A stretch of DNA of 53,869 bases from Peribacillus kribbensis DSM 17871. GTDB taxonomy: Bacteria > Bacillota > Bacilli > Bacillales > DSM-1321. Positions 19,997-29,756 of the stretch are shown piece by piece. The notes beneath the pieces were generated by a model. That model was not told where the DNA came from, did not search any database, and saw only the letters and a program-made list of their open reading frames with translations. The stretch lies in contig NZ_AUMQ01000040.1 of NCBI RefSeq assembly GCF_000430765.1, positions 1-53,869 on the forward strand, read 5' to 3'. The position numbers and the translations under genes were made by a program. Every line of letters begins with the position of its first letter. Position 1 is the first letter of the stretch.

Positions 19997-20263
19997 TCAC
20001 TCAGGTATCTTATCCTCGCTGAGTATAGTATACATTTCAGCCGCTTCTTCTTTCCGGGAGTTTTCCTGAAGCTTCTCCACCTGTACCTTTACCACTTTCT
20101 GTCCGAAACGAATCTCCATTTGGTCTCCAGCCTTTACATTTGAGCTTGCTTTAGCCGTAGTTCCATTGATGGCGATTCTTCCCTGGTCAGCCACTTCTTT
20201 GGCCAGGGTCCTTCTTTTAATCAATCTGGATACCTTCAAAAATTTGTCCAATCGCATTGGCAT
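19997..20263 (-). CDS. rqcP: Ribosome-associated quality-control protein RqcP (S4 domain)
   Basis: RqcP (YabO) binds stalled 50S-peptidyl-tRNA complexes and helps RqcH add C-terminal Ala tails. The 88-residue protein is one S4 RNA-binding domain: MRLDKFLKVSRLIKRRTLAKEVADQG, broken here by position (about residues 3-28), then FGQKVVKVQVEKL. GGAGGG precedes the first ATG; the family's usual start is the ATG two codons later. It follows yabN by 14 bases. Confidence 0.93.
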   Translation of the reverse strand: MPMRLDKFLKVSRLIKRRTLAKEVADQGRIAINGTTAKASSNVKAGDQMEIRFGQKVVKVQVEKLQENSRKEEAAEMYTILSEDKIPE

Positions 20264-20277
20264 CTAGAGCCCTCCTC

Positions 20278-21741
20278 TTAATATCCCTTCTTCTTTGCTT
20301 CTTCCCATAATTCATCAAGCTGAGAAAGGGTATATTCCGCAAATGATGAGTTTTTTTCTTCTATTTGGATTTCTATATATCTGAATCGGTCGTAGAATTT
20401 CCGGTTTGTTGAATGGAGTGCTTCCTCCGGGTTAATTGAATAATAACGGCAAATGTTGACAAGAGCAAAGAATATGTCCCCAAGCTCTTTCTTTAACAGG
20501 TCCATATTTCCGGCTTCGATTTCGTCTTTTGCTTCTTTGATCTCCTCTGCAATCTTTTCCCACATTGGCAGGGGGGAGTCCCAGTCAAACCCTGCTTTTC
20601 CGGCCTGCTTTTGATAGTCATAGGCTTTTAAAAGCTGGGGAAGAGACTTCTCGACAGAATCCAGCAGTGAGCCTTTTTTTGCATCAGGGTTTTCCTGATC
20701 CTTAATTTTCTGCCAATTAACAAGTACATCTCCAGAAGTCTCCACCTCCACATCACCAAAGACATGCGGGTGCCTTCTGATCATCTTGGACGAAAGGCTT
20801 TCGATGACATCTCCAATTGAAAACATCCCCTCGTCCTCTCCTATCTGAGCATGGAGGAGTACCTGCAGGAGAATATCGCCTAGTTCTGAGATCATCTCCT
20901 CATCATCTTCGGCATCAATGGCATCAATGAGCTCATACGTTTCCTCGATAAGATACTTTTTCAGACTTTCATGTGTCTGCTCCTTATCCCAAGGACAGCC
21001 TTCCGGACTCCGAAGCTTCGCAATGATCTTTTTCGCCTTAAAGAATTCGCGGTATAGCAGTTCATCCTTTTGAACAGGAGGAACATAAACACTTGTGAGA
21101 TTATTCAGCTCCATGTTATGGTCCAGTTCATAAAGCGGCACTATTACTGTCTTTTCAGAAGCTGTTCCGGCAGCTGTGACAATCCAGACCTCGTAATCAT
21201 CAGGAAGTTTTTCCATGAGTGTCAGCTTGACATCTGAAGCGGTAAGCTGATCGTATACCTGGCCGATGATGACATGCTGTGAAATGGAAATCTGGTCTGC
21301 ATCAAGGCTCGTTCCATCCAGAAGCTGAAAGCCTTCAATAGGATCAATTCCCACTGCCTGGAACAGCGCATCTAGAAAACTCTGTCCGCCAAGTATCGTA
21401 ATGGCTGTATCATGTTTCGGCCCTTTTTCCAGCAGAAGCTGAACAGTTTTTTCCGCAACCATGGGATGGCCGGGAACCGCATAGATCACATCTCCCTCAG
21501 AAGCAAGGTTCAAAAGGGTTTCGGAAATCTCTTCGTATACTCTTTCGAAACCGTCATGCTTTTCGTAGATGGAATCGAAACTTTCGAAACGGATTCCTTC
21601 CGAAGCCAGCTCGTCGATCACCGGGTGATCCATAGTCCTCACATAGCAAAAGCCAGCCTTCTTCATCGTTTTATAAATACCGTATGGAATCTGGTCTAGG
21701 TCTCCGGAACCCAATCCAGCTATTTTAATTTCATTCGTCAT
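20278..21741 (-). CDS. yabN: Tetrapyrrole-methylase-like / MazG NTP pyrophosphohydrolase fusion
   Basis: A two-domain protein. Residues 1 to about 215 are a SAM-dependent tetrapyrrole (corrin/porphyrin) methylase fold (GSGDLDQIPYGIY, YAVPGHPMVAEKTVQLL); residues about 250-487 are MazG, which hydrolyses non-canonical NTPs, with CPWDKEQTHESLKKYLIEET and the EExxE metal pattern. The two domains are always fused in Bacilli and the methylase substrate is not known to me. The start overlaps the end of yabM by 11 bases. Confidence 0.93.
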   Translation of the reverse strand: MTNEIKIAGLGSGDLDQIPYGIYKTMKKAGFCYVRTMDHPVIDELASEGIRFESFDSIYEKHDGFERVYEEISETLLNLASEGDVIYAVPGHPMVAEKTVQLLLEKGPKHDTAITILGGQSFLDALFQAVGIDPIEGFQLLDGTSLDADQISISQHVIIGQVYDQLTASDVKLTLMEKLPDDYEVWIVTAAGTASEKTVIVPLYELDHNMELNNLTSVYVPPVQKDELLYREFFKAKKIIAKLRSPEGCPWDKEQTHESLKKYLIEETYELIDAIDAEDDEEMISELGDILLQVLLHAQIGEDEGMFSIGDVIESLSSKMIRRHPHVFGDVEVETSGDVLVNWQKIKDQENPDAKKGSLLDSVEKSLPQLLKAYDYQKQAGKAGFDWDSPLPMWEKIAEEIKEAKDEIEAGNMDLLKKELGDIFFALVNICRYYSINPEEALHSTNRKFYDRFRYIEIQIEEKNSSFAEYTLSQLDELWEEAKKKGY

Positions 21742-23323
21742 CTGTTCTTAAACTCCTTCTACTATTCTTTTGCGGAGAAAGAGGTAAAAGGGACAGCTCC
21801 TCCCCGCTGAAAATACCTGACTTAAAGATGATTAACAGATACAGGCTGCCTCCTGCAATAACCTCAAGAATCGCCTGCAGTACAGCCATCCACCTGCTTC
21901 CCATATCTCCAAACAGCCAGTTCACAGCTGCTAAAAGAACGGCCATGCTGCCTGCAGCGAGACTCCAAATCTTAATATGAGGAGGCGTAAAAAGAGGCTC
22001 CTTGATGGTCTTCCGCAAGAGAACAACCAGCCCGCCTGAGACCGCCAAGTAGGAAAGAACGGTGGCAAGAGCTGAACCAGTTATGGATAACGGAGGGATA
22101 AAAAGGTAATTGAGCACCAGCTTTATCAATAATCCGCCCGCAATAAAAGCCATGGTAGGCCATAAGCATCCAAGACTCTGAAGAATAGCCGCTGCTACCA
22201 TAATCAAGGAATTAAATAAAATGGCTGCAGAGAGAAGGGCCAGTGCCTTTGATCCGCTGCTATCGGTGAAAAGCATAATATTGACTGGCTTGATAATGCA
22301 GATCAGTCCAACAGCTGCCCCTAACCCAGCAGTCACCGCTACCCTTAATGCCAGACTGATTTTATTCAACAAATACTGTCGATCCTTCTGAGCTTCATAG
22401 GAGGAAAGCAGCGGAACTACTGCAAGTGATAGAGAGGTAGCAGCAATCGATCCCAGCTGTAAAAGCGGCTGGCCCCTGTCAAATACTCCTTTCAGCTGTT
22501 TAGCAAGGGAAGGCTCCATTCCAGAATCAATTAACAGCGAATAGAGATTGAGTGCATCCACGAGCTGAGTAAAGGTGAGCATCAGGCTTGTGATACAGAA
22601 AGATATCCCCTGTACAAGCAGCACCTTCCCTACCTTTACAGCTTCACTTGCTTTAAATCCCTTAAAGCTGATCATTCCCGATTTACGGGCTAATAGAAAC
22701 GCACTCAGCGTAAAGATGCTGGCCAGGGCTCCCGCAACCGATCCAAAAACGGCCCCTGCCCCAGCTTCATAAAGGGACCTGCCTTCATGCAGCAGTAAAT
22801 AGGTCAATATGACGATGACTGTGACTCTTACTGTCTGCTCAGCAATCTGGGAGGAAGCAGTCGGCACCATCTCATTATGACCCTGAAAGTATCCGCGGAT
22901 CAGGGAGACCGCCGGCATCAAGAGGAAGCTAAATGAAGTGATTCGAATCAATGGGGCGAGATGTTCATCTCCCATAATTCGTGCAATCCCTCCTGCGCCG
23001 GTGTATAAAACCGCAAAAAAGAGGATTCCCAGCCCTGCAAGGAATGCCATGGCTGCCAGCATGATTCTGCCGGTCTCCTCCTGTCCCCTGTTTCTTTCCG
23101 CAATCAGCTTGGATATGACGACTGGAAAACCGTATGTAGAAAGAATAAGGGATATCCCATAAAACGGATATACCTGCTGATAAATATAGAAGCCAGTATC
23201 TCCCGCAATGTTTTGATAGGGAATGCGGTAGAAGGCACTCAAGATTTTCGTAATTATAGCAGCTATCGTCAGGACAGCCGCTCCCTTGAAAATCCTCTTT
23301 GTCTCTAGAGGCTTTTCAGCCAT
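21731..23323 (-). CDS. yabM: Polysaccharide-biosynthesis/lipid flippase, MATE/MVF superfamily
   Basis: A SpoVB/MurJ-related membrane transporter with about 14 membrane segments over 530 residues. Family marks are RIPYQNIAGDTGFYIYQQVYPFYG, divided around residues 28-50, and LIRGYFQGHNEMVPTASSQIAEQ near residue 140. It probably moves an undecaprenyl-linked glycan; the substrate is unknown. It heads the yabM-yabN-rqcP-yabP-yabQ-divIC-yabR gene run. An extended -10 (TGCTATAAT at 23474-23482) lies about 150 bases upstream, and the leader between holds a CCGTGA/TCACGG hairpin (23420-23437). Confidence 0.9.
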   Translation of the reverse strand: MAEKPLETKRIFKGAAVLTIAAIITKILSAFYRIPYQNIAGDTGFYIYQQVYPFYGISLILSTYGFPVVISKLIAERNRGQEETGRIMLAAMAFLAGLGILFFAVLYTGAGGIARIMGDEHLAPLIRITSFSFLLMPAVSLIRGYFQGHNEMVPTASSQIAEQTVRVTVIVILTYLLLHEGRSLYEAGAGAVFGSVAGALASIFTLSAFLLARKSGMISFKGFKASEAVKVGKVLLVQGISFCITSLMLTFTQLVDALNLYSLLIDSGMEPSLAKQLKGVFDRGQPLLQLGSIAATSLSLAVVPLLSSYEAQKDRQYLLNKISLALRVAVTAGLGAAVGLICIIKPVNIMLFTDSSGSKALALLSAAILFNSLIMVAAAILQSLGCLWPTMAFIAGGLLIKLVLNYLFIPPLSITGSALATVLSYLAVSGGLVVLLRKTIKEPLFTPPHIKIWSLAAGSMAVLLAAVNWLFGDMGSRWMAVLQAILEVIAGGSLYLLIIFKSGIFSGEELSLLPLSPQKNSRRSLRTDDE

Positions 23324-23538
23324 TTTCTTCTCCTCCGGTCAAGGGGTAAATCAAATCACCACTGAGTCTTTTTCCTGCAGTATAGTTTTTTCTTTATGTG
23401 TTCGAACATAAGTAACATGCCGTGAATACAGTCACGGAATCATTTTCCATGGGCCGCAGATTAAATACTTGTAATTATAGCACAGTAAGGAGAACTTCGA
23501 TATAATCCCTTATATTCAGGACTCGCCGACTTCCTCAC

Positions 23539-23581
23539 CCAAAAAGAAAAAGGCAGCATCAGCATACCTTTTTCTTTTTGG
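23539..23581 (-). terminator. spoVT terminator
   Basis: Perfect 15-bp inverted repeat: CCAAAAAGAAAAAGG, 13-base loop, CCTTTTTCTTTTTGG. The 3' arm supplies a T-rich tract. It lies about 49 bases after the spoVT stop. Between it and yabM I see only the candidate yabM promoter and its leader hairpin. Confidence 0.75.
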
Positions 23582-23629
23582 TGATTTACTTTATAGATTC
23601 CACGGATTTTATTGATTCCCTTAATTCTT

Positions 23630-24166
23630 TTAAGATTCCATCTGGCGTGCCAGGAAGCCCGCTGCAGTTTCTACTGCCTTTCTTTCAACCTCACCGACAG
23701 TGCTTTCCTTCGCGAAGATGATAACTGCACCAATCGGATCACCATTTGCGACAATCGGCCCAATCGTATAGGACTGGATGTCCTCATCGGTGCCGTCAGC
23801 AAGGGCAATCTGGCCTTTTGATGTTTCAAGCACAGAGCCTCTGTCCTCCATAGCTTTTTCAACCAGCTCACTAACGCTTTTGTTAAGGTAATCCTTTTTA
23901 GAACCGCCTGCAACTGCGATGAAGGTGTCACGGTCACAGATTAATACTGGATTGCCAAGGCTGTCATATAACGCTTCTGCATATTCCCTTGCGAAATCGC
24001 TTAGTTCACTGATTGGGGAATATTTCTTTAAAATCACTTCACCGTCTCTATCAACAAAGATTTCCAGAGGATCTCCTTCGCGGATGCGGAGGGTCCTTCT
24101 AATTTCCTTTGGGATAACAACTCTTCCTAAATCATCAATACGACGTACTATTCCAGTTGCTTTCAT
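23630..24166 (-). CDS. spoVT: Stage V sporulation regulator SpoVT
   Basis: Forespore transcription regulator acting late with sigma-G. Residues 1-50 are an AbrB-type swapped-hairpin DNA-binding domain (MKATGIVRRIDDLGRVVIPK) and residues about 55-178 a GAF domain (YTIGPIVANGDPIGAVIIFAKE). The start is the ATG giving MKATGIVRR (178 residues), with AGAGG upstream; the ATG 7 codons earlier is less well placed. It has its own sigma-G-type promoter, so it is a separate unit although it follows mfd. Confidence 0.96.
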   Translation of the reverse strand: MKATGIVRRIDDLGRVVIPKEIRRTLRIREGDPLEIFVDRDGEVILKKYSPISELSDFAREYAEALYDSLGNPVLICDRDTFIAVAGGSKKDYLNKSVSELVEKAMEDRGSVLETSKGQIALADGTDEDIQSYTIGPIVANGDPIGAVIIFAKESTVGEVERKAVETAAGFLARQMES

Positions 24167-24233
24167 CTTGTGCTGCCTCTCTTTCATGATTTGGATAGGG
24201 GTGAAAACATTGGGAATTCACCGATATTGACCT

Positions 24234-24263
24234 TAGTATCATTCAACTCTCGACTTCTATACA
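24234..24263 (-). promoter_or_regulatory. spoVT promoter, sigma-G type
   Basis: Minus strand: -35 TGTATA at 24258-24263, 17-bp spacer, -10 GATACTA at 24234-24240. Compared with the sigma-G pattern TGHATR - 17/18 - CATNNTA there is one mismatch. spoVT is a known sigma-G gene. Confidence 0.65.
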
Positions 24264-24394
24264 CTATCTGACATTTTTCTTCTCTTGTTTTACTTTTTCC
24301 CAGCCAAATCTATCTCATGACGCAAAAGCCATGAAAATTAAAGGGTTTATAAAGCCCGTCTTAGATGTCACAATTCCTTTGAAGGAGCCCGGGT

Positions 24395-27300
24395 TCACAG
24401 TTCAACCCATTCCTTCAAAGCTGTTTTTAAGCCTTTTATTAATTCCTGGAGAATCTGAAGCCACTCTTCCGAAGGAGTGCCCTTTGTATTGAGCGTCATC
24501 TTCAAATTGCTTCCTTCCATTCCAAGACCCACTTTTCGGCCGTATTTCGAGCCCAGGTGGAATACTTTTTGGCCATCTATCTTACTGCTTGTTTTTTCTG
24601 AGATGAGAATTTTTATTTCCTGCTTGGTCTGCTTAATGAGGCTTACACCGTTTTCGAGGGCATGAACCTTAATCTCTGCAACCATGAAAAGGAAGGAAAC
24701 CTCTTCTGGATATTCTCCAAAACGGTCAAGCATCTCTCCCTGAAGCTCTTCAAGCTCCTCGATGGTCGTTACACCCCTGAAGCGTTTATACATCTCGATC
24801 TTTTGATGACCGTCAGAGAGGTATGAATCCGGAATGTACGCATCAATCTCAAGATCAATCTCGACACTCGGCTTTTCTTCCGGCACCGCTCCCACTTTTC
24901 TCTCTTCAATTGCTTCTTTAAGCATTTGGGAGTATAAATCAAACCCTACCGAATCTATAAAGCCGTGCTGTGCAGCCCCAAGCAGGTTGCCTGCTCCACG
25001 GATGGACAAGTCACGCATCGCAATTTTAAATCCCGAACCCAGCTCTGTAAACTCTTTGATAGCCTGAAGACGTTTTTCGGCCACCTCGGTAAGGATTTTA
25101 TCCTTCCGGTAGGTGAAATACGCATAGGCTACCCGGTTGGACCGCCCTACACGGCCGCGGAGCTGATAAAGCTGTGAGAGGCCCATTTTGTCAGCATCAT
25201 GGACAATCAGTGTATTGACATTAGGTATGTCGACACCGGTTTCAATGATCGTCGTGCTGACGAGCACATCATACTCTCCTTCCATAAAGCCCAGCATGAC
25301 TGCCTCGAGTTCGGTTTCGGTCATCTGCCCGTGGGCATAGGTGACTCTTGCATCCGGAACAAACATGGAAATTTCTTCTGCTTTTCTTGCTATATCTTCT
25401 ACCCTGTTGTATAGGAAATAAACCTGGCCGTCCCTTGCGAGTTCCCTCTCAATCGCTTCTTTAGCAAGGATTCCGTTGTATTCCATTACATAAGTCTGGA
25501 CAGGAAATCTGTTCTCAGGCGGCGTTTCAATGACCGATAAATCTCTTACACCCAGCATGGACATATGAAGCGTCCTTGGGATAGGAGTAGCGGTCAAGGT
25601 GAGAACGTCCACATTGGTTTTTAGCTTTTTGATCTTCTCTTTATGTGTTACACCAAAGCGCTGTTCTTCATCAATGATGAGGAGCCCCAAATCATGATAC
25701 TGAATGTCCTTGGACAGGATCCTGTGCGTACCAATGACGATATCCACGGATCCGGCTTTCAGTCCCTTAATGGTGTCATTCTGCTGTTTCCTGGTTCTGA
25801 ACCGGCTTAAAAGACCGATGTTTATAGGATAATCCTGGAACCTTTCCCGAATTGTTTCAAAGTGCTGCTGTGCAAGGATAGTAGTCGGTACAAGGAAAGC
25901 GACCTGCTTTCCATCCATGATTGCTTTAAAAGCTGCACGGATGGCCACCTCTGTTTTTCCGTACCCTACATCTCCGCAGAGCAGTCTTTCCATGGGACGC
26001 TCCCGCTCCATATCATTTTTAATTTCATAGATGGATCTCAACTGATCATCCGTTTCCTTATATGGAAAGGCAGATTCAAATTCCCGCTGCATATCGCTAT
26101 CCGGTGAAAAGGCATAGCCCTTTGCAGCCTCTCGCTCCGCATAGAGCTTAATAAGATCGTCAGCAATATCCTGGACGGAGGATTGGACCTTGCTTTTAAC
26201 TTTTTTCCAATCACTACCGCCAAGCTTGTAAAGCTTAGGCTCCTTGCCTTCTGATCCCACATATTTCTGTACCAGGTCAATCTGGTCGACAGGGATATAC
26301 AGCTTATCCGTCCCTTGATACCTGACATGGAGATAATCCTTATGGACCCCATTTATCATCAGGGTTTCAAGCCCAAGATACTTCCCGATACCATGATTGA
26401 CATGGACTACATAATCACCGGCCTTTAATTCCGAATAGCTTTTGATCCGTTCTGCATTGGACAGTTTCTGCCTTCTTGAAGACTTTTTCGTCTTTTTATT
26501 GAAGAGCTCATGTTCCGTCACAATCGCAAGACGTGTCATGGGAAGCTCAAAACCTGCATGCAGGTTTCCCTTTGCAATTTGAATCTTGCCGGGAAGAATC
26601 GAACTCCCTTCTGAAAGCTCTGCCGCTTCAATTTCGTAATCCTCTAACACTCTCTGAAGCTTTTTCACTCGTTCTTCATCAGGCCCCAGTATGACAACGG
26701 CATACTTCCCTTTTTTCCATCTGTCTATCTCCCCTTTAAACACATGCATCTGTCCATGGAAGTTCTGCATCTGCTTACAGGTGAAGTTAATAATGTTCTG
26801 TGGATTAGTAAAAGGAACATGCCTTAAGAAAAGAGTTAAATAAATAAATGGATGTCTGGCATTGTACATAAGCTCAGGCAGCTTATGGGAAAGTGCTACG
26901 TCATGAATGATCTGCCCTTCACCCAGAAGGGATATATACCACTCTGCCTCTTCCTTCTCAAGGCTGTCACTTACTTCGTGAATTCTTGAGATTTCATCGA
27001 GGAAGACAAGGCCATTCTCCGGAAGGTAATCTATCAAACTAGCTGGGTGTTCATACGCCAGGCTCATATATTTAAAAAGGTGTTCTGGGAGGGATCCATC
27101 CCTAAGAAGCTCCAATTCATGACCGATATTATGGAGCATTTGTTCTTTCGCCTTTTCATCCTTAAGCTTTTTAAGGCTTGTGCTTAAACCCTTGTCTAAA
27201 TTAGCAATAAGCGCATCCAAGGCAGGTCCCTGAACGATGGATTCAGTTGTCCCCCCGAAGGAAATTGAGTCCTTTTTTTCGAGGGACCGTTGGTTTTCTA

Positions 27301-27931
27301 TTGAAAACGCCCGAATGGAATCTACTTCCGTATCAAATAATTCAACACGGATGGGATGATCCTCTGTCAGGGGATACACATCCAGGATTCCGCCTCGAAG
27401 TGAAAACTCTCCAGGTGCAGATACCATCTCCGCTCGTTCATATCCCATTGCTACAAGAGACAGCAGCGTCTGATCCAGATCAATATCATCTCCAAGCTTC
27501 AAGGTGAGCTGGCTGTTCCTCCACACCTCTTTAGGAGGCAGCAGCTTCTTTACCCCAGCCATAGGAGCAATCACGATACCGCTTGATTTTCGGCTCCAGT
27601 GATTGAGCACTTCAATTCGCTGCCCCTTAAGCTCCGGGCTCGCAATACTTAGCTCTGCGGCTATCAGCTCGTTTGCGGGATAGAGAAAAATCTCATCATC
27701 AGGCAGAAATGAAGTCAGGTCATCATGCAGCTTTTGCGCTTGCAGTAAATTATGGGTGATGACCAAAATGGGCTTATGTGTTTCCGAATAAACAGACGCA
27801 ATCAGCATCGATCTTGAAGATCCGGAAAGTCCAGCCACCATCTGCTCCCTGAGTCCCTCATCGATCCCGGTTAAAATGGATTGAACATCATCGTTCTTAG
27901 CAAAAGTCCGGTGCAAATCATTCAAGTGCAC
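24395..27931 (-). CDS. mfd: Transcription-repair coupling factor Mfd
   Basis: Pushes stalled RNA polymerase off DNA and recruits UvrA. In order: UvrB-homology region ([15 protein letters not shown] near residue 175), the CarD-like RNA-polymerase interaction domain ([15 protein letters not shown] near residue 500), and a RecG-like translocase with Walker [10 protein letters not shown] near residue 655, box [10 protein letters not shown], and QLRGRVGRS near residue 905. A TRCF domain ends the protein. At 1178 residues it is full length. I see no convincing terminator downstream. The hairpin repeat at 28146-28433 lies upstream, between fin and mfd. Confidence 0.97.
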   Translation of the reverse strand: MHLNDLHRTFAKNDDVQSILTGIDEGLREQMVAGLSGSSRSMLIASVYSETHKPILVITHNLLQAQKLHDDLTSFLPDDEIFLYPANELIAAELSIASPELKGQRIEVLNHWSRKSSGIVIAPMAGVKKLLPPKEVWRNSQLTLKLGDDIDLDQTLLSLVAMGYERAEMVSAPGEFSLRGGILDVYPLTEDHPIRVELFDTEVDSIRAFSIENQRSLEKKDSISFGGTTESIVQGPALDALIANLDKGLSTSLKKLKDEKAKEQMLHNIGHELELLRDGSLPEHLFKYMSLAYEHPASLIDYLPENGLVFLDEISRIHEVSDSLEKEEAEWYISLLGEGQIIHDVALSHKLPELMYNARHPFIYLTLFLRHVPFTNPQNIINFTCKQMQNFHGQMHVFKGEIDRWKKGKYAVVILGPDEERVKKLQRVLEDYEIEAAELSEGSSILPGKIQIAKGNLHAGFELPMTRLAIVTEHELFNKKTKKSSRRQKLSNAERIKSYSELKAGDYVVHVNHGIGKYLGLETLMINGVHKDYLHVRYQGTDKLYIPVDQIDLVQKYVGSEGKEPKLYKLGGSDWKKVKSKVQSSVQDIADDLIKLYAEREAAKGYAFSPDSDMQREFESAFPYKETDDQLRSIYEIKNDMERERPMERLLCGDVGYGKTEVAIRAAFKAIMDGKQVAFLVPTTILAQQHFETIRERFQDYPINIGLLSRFRTRKQQNDTIKGLKAGSVDIVIGTHRILSKDIQYHDLGLLIIDEEQRFGVTHKEKIKKLKTNVDVLTLTATPIPRTLHMSMLGVRDLSVIETPPENRFPVQTYVMEYNGILAKEAIERELARDGQVYFLYNRVEDIARKAEEISMFVPDARVTYAHGQMTETELEAVMLGFMEGEYDVLVSTTIIETGVDIPNVNTLIVHDADKMGLSQLYQLRGRVGRSNRVAYAYFTYRKDKILTEVAEKRLQAIKEFTELGSGFKIAMRDLSIRGAGNLLGAAQHGFIDSVGFDLYSQMLKEAIEERKVGAVPEEKPSVEIDLEIDAYIPDSYLSDGHQKIEMYKRFRGVTTIEELEELQGEMLDRFGEYPEEVSFLFMVAEIKVHALENGVSLIKQTKQEIKILISEKTSSKIDGQKVFHLGSKYGRKVGLGMEGSNLKMTLNTKGTPSEEWLQILQELIKGLKTALKEWVEL

Positions 27932-28145
27932 GTCCCCCTTTCCTTCAGTGTTTCTTTTTAGAAAACTAGTTTTTGAATGTATGTTAATGCTGCGGATTCC
28001 CTCCGCCTAAATTTACTTTTTAGTTATTTAATAAGTTATGCATCTCTGAATGAACGGCTAACTCCTAAATATTTTGCAGAAAAGAGCCCACATTGCGGAA
28101 AAGGCCTTCCTCAATAATTAAGGGTTGGTGAAGGTACCGCCTTCA

Positions 28146-28238
28146 GCTTTTCAACAAGTTATATCTTTCAAAATTAGTATGTTATTCATTCATAATAAAA
28201 CATATTCTATCCGAAAAGCACCGTTCTCCGCTTTTGAG
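28146..28238. repeat. 93-bp direct repeat, left copy (repeat element A)
   Basis: Identical to 28341-28433 except for one base (T at 28185, C at 28380). It begins GCTTTTC and contains the matching GAAAAGC at 28213-28219, so it can fold on itself; it ends with ACCGTTCTCCGCTTTTGAG. The two copies are 195 bp apart start to start and flank the hairpin core. Confidence 0.95.
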
Positions 28239-28340
28239 GCATCCAGCTCCGAACTGACATCCTCGAGTCATAAGCCAGGCTGTCCACGGGAAGGAAAAGC
28301 ACTTCCCATAGACACCCCGTCTTATGCTTGTCGGATGTCT
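28239..28340. repeat. Hairpin core of repeat element A
   Basis: A 102-bp segment between the two direct repeats. Nested inverted repeats: GACATCC (28256-28262) with GGATGTC (28333-28339), CATAAG (28269-28274) with CTTATG (28321-28326), and GGGAAG (28288-28293) with CTTCCC (28302-28307). A related core with changed but still paired sequence is at 33622-33703. No protein of its own is credible. Confidence 0.9.
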
Positions 28341-28433
28341 GCTTTTCAACAAGTTATATCTTTCAAAATTAGTATGTTACTCATTCATAATAAAACATAT
28401 TCTATCCGAAAAGCACCGTTCTCCGCTTTTGAG
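28341..28433. repeat. 93-bp direct repeat, right copy (repeat element A)
   Basis: Second copy of 28146-28238 with one difference. Its outer end runs into GAGATATAA and then the fin terminator, 9 bases away. The intergenic stretch 27932-28475 holds, besides this repeat, only AT-rich sequence upstream of mfd. Confidence 0.95.
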
Positions 28434-28442
28434 ATATAACAG

Positions 28443-28469
28443 AAAAATGCTTTGGATGGTCTCCAAAGC
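28443..28469 (-). terminator. fin intrinsic terminator
   Basis: Minus strand: GCTTTGGA, GACCA loop, TCCAAAGC, then ATTTTT. A perfect 8-bp stem 6 bases after the fin stop. Confidence 0.88.
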
Positions 28470-28475
28470 TTTTGT

Positions 28476-28706
28476 TTATTGGATTAGGAAGTCGTTTTGG
28501 TGGTTGGACGGATTTTTTTCGAATGCTTCCTGGCAGTCTTCGCATATGGAGGATACCTGATAGTCACCTGTTTGAGTGATGCTGATCATTTCCTGTCTTT
28601 CCTGGCTGGTCAGAGCATGAAATCCCAGTTTCATCGAATCTAAAACCGGTTCATCCAACATTCCAATGTCCGTTCCACAATGTCTGCACTTGTAATGATA
28701 CGCCAT
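28476..28706 (-). CDS. fin: Anti-sigma-F factor Fin
   Basis: Small zinc-ribbon protein (YabK) that displaces sigma-F and helps the switch to sigma-G in the forespore. The 76-residue sequence has CRHCGTDIG near the N-terminus and CEDCQEAF near residue 54, four Cys for one zinc. It lies between pth and mfd as in B. subtilis, followed by its own terminator. Upstream, CATACTA (28742-28748) with TGAATA 19 bases away (28768-28773) resembles a sigma-F/G promoter with a slightly long spacer, which would fit forespore expression. Confidence 0.94.
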   Translation of the reverse strand: MAYHYKCRHCGTDIGMLDEPVLDSMKLGFHALTSQERQEMISITQTGDYQVSSICEDCQEAFEKNPSNHQNDFLIQ

Positions 28707-28796
28707 CTTCTTCCCCCCGTTTTTCAGGTCAATCTACTTTGTAGTATGAACCTTTAGGACCGGGATTTATTCATGATTCCGGAAGAAGGATAAGAA

Positions 28797-29357
28797 TTAT
28801 TTGTTAAATTGATTCATTACTTGTAAAAAGTCATTGCTTAACCAATTTTCGCAAGCTTCTGCACTTCTTTCAACTACTTTGCTCATCTCCGCACGTTCTT
28901 CTGGAGAGAATTTGCCCAGCACGAAATTTGAAACAGAGTTTTTCTCGGATGGACGCCCAACTCCAATGCGGATCCGGTTAAATTCCTGGGTTCCAAGATG
29001 GGCAATGGTAGACTTTATCCCATTATGGCCGCCTGCGCTCCCCTTCTGCCTTAGTCTGATTTTTCCTGAAGGCAGATCGAGATCATCATAAATCACTACG
29101 ATATCCTTAGGTGCCAGCTTATAAAAATTCAGGACAGCAGAAATGGATTCCCCTGAGAGATTCATATACGTCATGGGTTTCAGAAGCAGGACCTTCTCCC
29201 CATTAACCGTACCCATTCCAAATAAACCTTTATGTTTAGCCTGGTCAAGTGGAATTCCCCATTTAGAGGACAGCTCGTCCACCACTTCAAATCCAATATT
29301 ATGTCTTGTTTGATCAAATTGTTTGCCAGGATTCCCAAGACCGATTATTACCTTCAT
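28797..29357 (-). CDS. pth: Peptidyl-tRNA hydrolase
   Basis: Releases tRNA from prematurely dropped peptidyl-tRNA (SpoVC in B. subtilis; essential). Catalytic residues: IIGLGNPGKQFDQTRHNIGF with His20, KPMTYMNLSG near residue 65, and VVIYDDLDLPSGKIRLRQKG with Asp93, broken here by region; GGHNGIKS near residue 110. The start is the ATG giving MKVIIGLGNPG (186 residues), with GGAG 8 bases upstream; a frame extending 30 codons further upstream has no support. The 399-base gap to ctc holds the ctc terminator and otherwise AT-rich sequence without a convincing promoter or gene. Confidence 0.96.
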   Translation of the reverse strand: MKVIIGLGNPGKQFDQTRHNIGFEVVDELSSKWGIPLDQAKHKGLFGMGTVNGEKVLLLKPMTYMNLSGESISAVLNFYKLAPKDIVVIYDDLDLPSGKIRLRQKGSAGGHNGIKSTIAHLGTQEFNRIRIGVGRPSEKNSVSNFVLGKFSPEERAEMSKVVERSAEACENWLSNDFLQVMNQFNK

Positions 29358-29677
29358 GTCCAACACTCCATTAGAATTAAAAAATATGCTTTTAAGCCTT
29401 TTAACTATCATCGTCATAGAATCCTTTTGATATTCGTTATAAAGCACTGCCTTTTCGTTTTTAAACTCTATAAAAAGAAATTAACAAAGTTCAGCCAGAA
29501 TAAAAAGGGCATGAAGACCTGTTCTGGATGAAGAACACTCTCTCCGCTATTATTTCTCCGAAGAATGGGAAATCCCCTTTTTAGATTAACTATTTTTTTC
29601 TTCGCTCCATTATATCTTACTTCTCGTAAAGAGACAGATTGTTTTGTCGCATATCCTGAAGCTGACATGGTACAAAA

Positions 29678-29717
29678 GAGCATCAGAAAAGGCGCAACCT
29701 TATAAAGGTCACGCCTT
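29678..29717 (-). terminator. ctc intrinsic terminator
   Basis: Minus strand: AAGGCGTGACCTT, TAT loop, AAGGTTGCGCCTT (13 bp with G:T pairs), then TTCTGATGCTCTTTT. The T-run is interrupted, so it is somewhat less certain than the others. Confidence 0.7.
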
Positions 29718-29756
29718 ATTATAGCCTATAAAGCACATATTGCCTTTTTTAATGCC

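Noticed and set aside
23400-23414. LexA (SOS) box upstream of yabM
   Set aside because: CGAACATAAGTAAC departs from CGAACRNRYGTTYC at three key positions, including the second half-site.
28125-28439. Plus-strand 104-codon frame encoding a peptide with an internal repeat
   Set aside because: The repeat is only the translation of the two 93-bp DNA direct repeats; there is no ribosome-binding site and the frame spans the hairpin core.
29468-29683. Minus-strand 71-codon frame between ctc and pth
   Set aside because: No ribosome-binding site, starts next to the ctc terminator, no recognisable family; treated as chance.
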